Shown here: one piece after another, positions 45,353 to 64,000 of the stretch | Layout: the number at the start of each line of letters is the position of its first letter | How positions within the stretch are numbered: the stretch's first letter is position 1 | Source of the DNA: Lepus europaeus | Lineage: Eukaryota; Chordata; Mammalia; Lagomorpha; Leporidae | Assembly (NCBI RefSeq): GCF_033115175.1 | Contig: NC_084837.1 | Coordinates: 21,700,266-21,764,265, forward strand | DNA: 64,000 nt | Direction of reading: 5' to 3' | Program-made: the position numbers and the translations under genes | The notes under the pieces: model-generated | Seen by the model: only the letters and a program-made list of their open reading frames with translations | Databases searched by the model: none | What the model was told of the DNA's origin: nothing

Positions 45353-46106
45353 GGGCCAGCATTGTGGTGTAGTCGGTTAAGCTGCATCCTATGGGAGAGC
45401 CATTTCAAGTCTTGATTGGTCCACTTCTGATCCATCTCTCTGCTAACACACCCAGGAGAGCTCCAGGCCTGGACTTTGGCCTGGCCCAGTCCCAGGCACT
45501 GCAGCCATGCGGAGAGTCAATCAGCAGGTGGAAAATCTGTCTCAAGAAGGAGGTACTTTTCTCTGAAGGGAGGAGAGAACTGCCACTTTGATTATGGCCT
45601 TTTTCTAAATACCGATGCAGTTTGTGGACTCAAAAGGCTTCCATAGCCTGGGCAGCTCATGGCAAGAGCTTCGGGTAATCACTGAAGTCATAAATAAGAA
45701 TGTCAATTATTAAATCAACAGCAGGAGTCACTGTGCACTTACTCCCCATGTAGGACTTCTGTCCTTAGTGTATTGTACTATGCCAATTAACGGTAAAACT
45801 AGTCTTCAAACAGTACTTTATGCTTTGTGTGTCTGTGTGGATGCAAATTGTGGAAATCTTTACTTAGTATTGAGCTGGTCTTCTGTATATAAAGTTAATT
45901 AAAAACGAATCTTAATGAAGAACGGAATGGGGAAAGGAGTAGGAGAGTGGGGATGGGAGGGCGGGTATTAGGGGAAGACCACTATAATCCTAAAGCTGTA
46001 CCTAGGAAATTTGTATTCATTAAATAAATAAAAGATTTCTAAATAAAAAAAAGTCTCTCCCTCTCTCTAATTCTGCCTTTCAAATAAATATTTAAAAAAA
46101 GAAGAA
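45353..46106 (+). mobile_element. C-SINE interrupted by L1
   Basis: The head (GGGGCCAGCATTGTGGTGTAG, 45353-45544) and the tail (TCTAATTCTGCCTTTCAAATAA, 46052-46106) flank a truncated L1. Confidence 0.82.
45545..46051 (+). mobile_element. Lagomorph L1, strongly 5'-truncated
   Basis: This 0.5-kb copy matches the 3' UTR and tail of the L1 ending at 24430 (for example CTTACTCCCCATGTAGGAC, AAATTTGTATTCATTAAATA). Confidence 0.9.
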
Positions 46107-46198
46107 AATGTTTAATACGTTCCAGGCATTATTGAAGGCATTAGGAATACATTACCAAAGAAAATATGGCACACTTTTTTTTTTTTAATGGGGCTTAT

Positions 46199-46534
46199 TG
46201 GGCCGGCGCCGTGGCTTAACAGGCTAATCCTCCGCCTTGCGGCGCCGGCACACCGGGTTCTAGTCCCGGTTGGGGCGCCGGATTCTATCCCGGTTGCCCC
46301 TCTTCCAGGCCAGCTCTCTGCTATGGCCCGGGAAGGCAGTGGAGGATGGCCCAAGTGCTTGGGCCCTGCACCCCATGGGAGACCAGGAGAAGTACCTGGC
46401 TCCTGGCTTCGGATCAGCGCAATGCGCCAGCCGCAGCAGCCATTGGAGGGTGAACCAGTGGCAAAAAGGAAGACCTTTCTCTCTGTCTCTCTCTCTCTCA
46501 CTATCCACTCTGCCTGTCAAAATAAATAAATTAA
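46199..46534 (+). mobile_element. C-SINE, young type, with 12-bp target duplication
   Basis: AATGGGGCTTAT at 46187-46198 and 46535-46546. Near-consensus body. Confidence 0.96.
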
Positions 46535-46619
46535 AATGGGGCTTATCACCTAACAGAAAAGCTAAAAATTATCCAAAGAATCTTGAACAAAACATAGAGG
46601 CAGAAATATGACAATGCTG

Positions 46620-47020
46620 CTAAGAAGAAGCGCACGGAGTCATGAGAGTTACCATGAGGAAATGGGGGAATGTCAGGTGGATCTCGGAAAGCCTCCCTGT
46701 AGAAATGGTGATTGAGATGAAGTCTGATGGGGAGAGGCTGACCACACAAAGTTCCAAGAGGAGAGCAAGAGCAGTTAGGGCAAAAGCTGCAGCACAGGCA
46801 AAGGCCCTAGGGTGGCAGAAACCAAACGCATTTGAGAAACTGAAAGGCTGGTTTGGCTAAAGTATGGAGAGTAAGGAGGAGCATGATAGAAGGTGAAGAT
46901 GGAGAAATAGGTAGGGTCCAGACTACGCAGGAATCTTCACTTTAACTACTTAGATGTACTCTGAAAGCACCGAGGAGCCACTGCCATGCTTGTGAGGGGA
47001 ATGGGGTGACAATCTGACTG
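46620..47020 (+). mobile_element. Old interspersed-repeat-like sequence, unnamed
   Basis: CTCGGAAAGCCTCCCTGTAGA, GCACAGGCAAAGGCCCTAGGG and GGGGTGACAATCTGACTGCAT resemble a widespread ancient mammalian repeat that I cannot name with certainty. Its 72-codon frame is not a gene. Confidence 0.45.
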
Positions 47021-48365
47021 CATTTTCAATCACTGTAGCTATTACATAGAAAACAGGTCAAGGAGAATATGAGTGAATTTAGGAATATCAATTAATAGAT
47101 TCTTTCAAAAGGCCAAGCGAGACATATTGCTAAGCTCTGATTAGGATAGTAACAAGGACTTTTAATGAAGTGGAATATTAGTTATAAGTGGTTGCATCTG
47201 CTATAGAAAACTGACAATTAGAGTATCTTAATCAAGATAGAAGTTTCTCTCTCTCTCTCTCTCCCTCTCTCTCTCCCTCTCCCTCAAATCCAGAAGCAAT
47301 TCATGCAGGTATAGTCTGGTGCTCTACATATGTAGTCTCCATTTCAAAGATCACCCCATGATCCAAGATGCTGCTCCAGCTCCAGCCATCATTCCATATT
47401 CCTGTGTTCAGGAAGAAGGGAAGGAAAATGAGACACCACTTTGTCTAAGGACACACCACACAACCCACTGGCCAAACCCGAGGATTGTACCCTTATTTAA
47501 CTGCAAAATAGGCTGGAAAAATTCTTTGATCAAGGTAGTCATGAGCCTGGCTAAAAGTCATGGAATTCTATTACTTATAGGAGAAGGAGGAAGCATTTAA
47601 AAGAGTACTAAGAGTCTCTAACATATAAAGGACTCAAAGCTAGCTTGGGCCTGGGGCATGAGAAGAATGGATGTAGCTCCCATTCACTGCAGTTAGATTA
47701 TAAATCCCCACTTTGTCACCATTCATCCCGGTTCTCCTTCCTCATCCCCTCCAACACTCATCTTAGCACTGCTGAACACCATTGTCCCAGCACCGTGTTG
47801 AAGGTGCCAAATGCCAGGCTTCTTCTTTCACAGAGGGGAAGCAAGCTGCTGGCTCCAATCGCTTCAGGTTCTCCAGTAGCCCACCTATGTGATGTCTCCA
47901 TTACCGTCTCTGCCCCCTTTGGAGATCCCAGTGCAGAGTGGGAAGACAGAACCGGTGGTTATGATGGCTGTACTTACTCAAGCACCTCTCCCCCACCCCC
48001 CACTCCACTAGATCAGAAGTGGAAGACTTCCTTCCTTCCACCTCGGCAGGCACCTTCCTAGGTCACTGCCTCGGTTTCCCTACTACAGGATGTCAGTTAC
48101 ATGTCACTTTTACTATCACCAAAGTCTGGGTTTTGAGATCTTAATGGAGATTTAAAAATGTATAAAACCTCTCTTGATAGTGTCTGGCTTTTTCAAGATG
48201 ACTGTGTCTCTTCAGAATAAAAAATCCTGCTTTAGAAGTCAAAAGCCATTTGCTTGCTTGCTTCCTTTATCTCATTCCTGACATCATAGTTCTATGTACC
48301 CTTTGAGGCAGATAGATACCTCTGGCTGACCAAGGAGAAGGTCCTGACCAAGGAGAAATGCAAAA
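47021..48365. other. Intergenic, no gene seen
   Basis: Contains (CT)n at 47246-47285. 47286-47600 looks like another old repeat, and 47640-48060 has a 138-codon frame without support. Confidence 0.45.
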
Positions 48366-48375
48366 CCATTAACAT

Positions 48376-48676
48376 TTTTTTTTCCACAGGCAGAGTTAGA
48401 GAGAGAGACAGAGAGAAAGGTCTTCCTTCCGTTGGTTCACCCCCCAAAATGGCTTCTACGGCTGGTGTGCTGCACCGATCCGAAGCCAGGAGTCAGGTGC
48501 TTCCTCCTGGCCTCCCACGCAGGTGCAGGGCCCAAGCACTTGGGCCATCCTCCCCTGCCCTCCCGGGCCACAGCAGAGAGCTGGACTGGAAGAGGAGCTG
48601 GGACTAGAACTTGGTGCCCATATGGGATGCCGGCGCCGCAGGTGGAGGATTAACCAAGTGAGCCAAGGCGCCCGCC
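48376..48676 (-). mobile_element. C-SINE with 10-bp target duplication
   Basis: CCATTAACAT at 48366-48375 and 48677-48686. Plus-strand text ends GTGAGCCAAGGCGCCCGCC. Confidence 0.94.
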
Positions 48677-48689
48677 CCATTAACATGTT

Positions 48690-49142
48690 TCTAAAAGTTA
48701 TGTATTTCTCTCAGAGCTGCCAACACTTTCATTCAAATGGCCTTTCCGTACCCAACATTCTTAGAAGGGTGGATTTACCTCAATTGTGGAAATAGCATTA
48801 GGTAGGAATATAACAGGTATTATGACTTTGTTTCAAACTTTAAGACCATCATCATACAATGGAACTCAATGTGCGATGGGAGTATGATGCCACCGATGAC
48901 AGGAACTGTGAAGAAGCGTTCAGTGCTTGGGCAGAACGTCACAGCATAAACCCTTTGCAGCTACTGAACTCCCAAGTCCCTCTAAGTAAAAAATGTTCAT
49001 GGTCTTAGATGGTGGGCCGCCATCATCTGTATGTATATATGCTAAGCGCCAGGAGGCTACCTGAAACCTGCTCCAACTAAGCCCCAACTGATTATTGATT
49101 GAGTGTTTAGTCTGTGGCCCAAAACTTAAGACATTCATTATA
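48690..49142. other. Intergenic, no gene seen
   Basis: Unnamed sequence between a SINE and the MER20-like element. Confidence 0.5.
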
Positions 49143-49697
49143 ACAGTGGTTCTCACTGGGGGGGATCCTCCCCTCAGCTGAACATTCGGCCACATCAGGG
49201 GTCCTTTTTGTTTTCTCTTATCTAAGATTTATTTTTATTTACTTGAAAGGCAGAGTTACAGAGAAATACACACACCTACACACACACACAGAGATCTTCC
49301 ACTCCCCACATGGCCGCAATGGCCAGGGATGGGTCAGGCAGAAGCCAGGAGCCAGAAGCTTCTTCTGGGTCTCCCTTCTGGGTGCAGGGACCCAAGGACT
49401 TGGGCCACTTTCTGCTGCTTTCCTAGGCGCACTAGCAGGGAGCAGGGTTGGAAGTGGAGCAGCCAGGTTTCCAGCCAGCGCCCCCATATGGGATGCCAGC
49501 ATCGCAGGCGGCACCTTTCCTGCTAAGCCACAGCGCTGGCCCTGGGGAGACCTTTCTGTTGTCACCTGAGAAGTGCTACTGCTCTCTACAGGGTAAGGAG
49601 GCCTGGGGGGCCGCCAAACATCCCCCAGGGCACAGCCCAGCCACAGCAAAGAGTTTTCTGACCCTAAATGGCAATATTGCTGAGGCGTGAAACCATG
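49143..49697 (+). mobile_element. MER20-like hAT element split by a SINE
   Basis: The left part ACAGTGGTTCTCACTGGGGG (49143-49225) and the right part (49544-49697, ACATCCCCCAGGGCACAGCC, AATGGCAATATTGCTGAGG) match the two halves of MER20-type elements. Confidence 0.7.
49226..49543 (-). mobile_element. C-SINE inside MER20-like element
   Basis: AAGATTTATTTTTATTTACTTG start and CTAAGCCACAGCGCTGGCCC end. It includes (CA)n near 49269-49290. Confidence 0.92.
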
Positions 49698-49699
49698 AT

Positions 49700-50269
49700 G
49701 TCCAAAATTCTACTGGCCCCAGGCACTTCTCATCAAATCACTAGCTCATTCCACCTGGGTCCAAGCAATGTCTTCTGGTGGATTGCTACGACAACTTCCT
49801 AAATGCCTTCCTCACGTCTGTCTGCCTCTGCCCGCCACAATTTAGTCTCTGTTTCAGCATTTTTAATTTCAGATTTATGCACGGTAAGACTCACCACGTT
49901 TGATGTAGAGTTCTACGAATTTTAACATGCATGGGGATCACGTCACCGTCATCACCATCTGGGTACAGGATGGCAGCACGGTTGTCAAAGAGCAATTCGG
50001 CAGTGGCCGGAGAGAGCGCTCACTTACACACCCATCGTTCAGTCACAGCTCAGTTAACACAGACTACTGGGAGTACTGACCGAGTCCTAGCCGGCGGGGT
50101 TCCGGAGAGGGTACGGGGGAGCGAGGTGTGCCTAGATTTGAGGGTGATCAGATGGGCAAGGGAGGCTTTCCCATTTACCATGGAGATAACGGACTTAAAT
50201 CTTTTCACCACGAATTCACTCTCAGAGCTTGAAGAGTTCAAAGTGACCGAGGCCTGGAGCGGGTTTTAA
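49700..50269. other. GMFB upstream region, no gene seen
   Basis: Moderate-GC sequence leading into the GMFB CpG island. A 112-codon plus-strand frame has no support. Confidence 0.5.
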
Positions 50270-50522
50270 GGAGACGCCGTGAGAGCGTTCCTCACTTGCA
50301 GCCAGGGCATCGCCCACCCCCGGCCCAGAAGAGAAAGGCGCTCGCGTTCTGCATAATTTTGAGCCGCGCCGCCTGCCGTCCGCCGTCACGTGCCGGTGGC
50401 GGAGGCCGCGTTGATAGGTGGGGGCGAATCTGACTGGCGCCGGGGCAGGAAGGGAGGCGGCCGCCGTGCCATTCTTAAAGGGACCTAGAGAAGGCGACGG
50501 GCTGCTGACGGCCGGAAGGAAA

Positions 50523-63894
<13,372 letters not shown>

Positions 63895-64000
63895 TTTTAA
63901 AGATTTATTTTTTGTTTATTTGAAAGACAGAGTTAAAGAGAGAGGTAGAGACAGAGAAAGATCTTCCATCCACTAGCTCACTCCCCAAATGGCCACAGCA
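63895..64000 (-). mobile_element. C-SINE cut by window end
   Basis: TTAAAGATTTATTTTTTGTTT followed by GAAAGACAGAG and CACTCCCCAAATGGCCACAG, the start of a minus-strand copy. Confidence 0.9.

Noticed and set aside
46642-46860. 72-codon frame
   Set aside because: Lies in an old interspersed repeat-like segment and lacks splice or conservation support.

Overview
This is a mammalian nuclear window, almost certainly from a lagomorph and most likely the European rabbit. The species clue is a very high load (about 60 copies) of a tRNA-derived SINE of roughly 330 bp. Its head reads GGCCGGCGC..GTGGC, followed by A- and B-box-like motifs, a (CT)n stretch and an AAATAAATAAATC/poly-A tail. This matches the rabbit C-repeat (CSINE). 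Species assignment is inference; the repeat structure is read directly.

Two protein-coding genes are present, arranged head to head as CGRRF1 and GMFB are on human chromosome 14. CGRRF1 lies on the minus strand with six coding exons between 42870 and 11146. Its 332-codon reading frame reconstructs completely: an N-terminal membrane segment and a C-terminal RING finger. GMFB lies on the plus strand from its ATG at 50523. Six coding exons are in the window (residues 1-119 of the usual 142) and the last exon is beyond position 64000. CpG-rich promoters lie at about 42310-43330 and 50270-51060, with about 7.6 kb between the two ATGs. No functional link is implied beyond adjacency: CGRRF1 is an E3-ligase-type protein and GMFB is an ADF-homology regulator of Arp2/3.

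Layout: 1-10.4 kb is downstream of CGRRF1 and is a layered repeat graveyard (a MER5-like element; L2 split by a MaLR-type LTR and L1, with SINEs on top). 10.4-42.9 kb is CGRRF1. 42.9-50.3 kb is the intergenic spacer, with a truncated L1 inside a SINE and a MER20-like element split by a SINE. 50.3-64 kb is GMFB.

The most notable observations are these. (1) Each gene carries one intron with U12-type (minor spliceosome) signals: an AT-AC intron in GMFB and a 142-nt GT-AG intron in CGRRF1. (2) By eye count, about four fifths of the C-SINEs inside the two genes lie antisense to the host gene, although the genes point in opposite directions. Sense copies would bring AATAAA polyadenylation signals; antisense copies bring a poly-T/CAG acceptor-like sequence. 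(3) Several SINE-in-SINE insertions are datable from perfect target-site duplications. (4) A short palindromic MITE-like family is repeatedly used as a SINE landing site. No CRISPR, operon, bacterial or phage feature is present, and I found no wholly unknown gene system.
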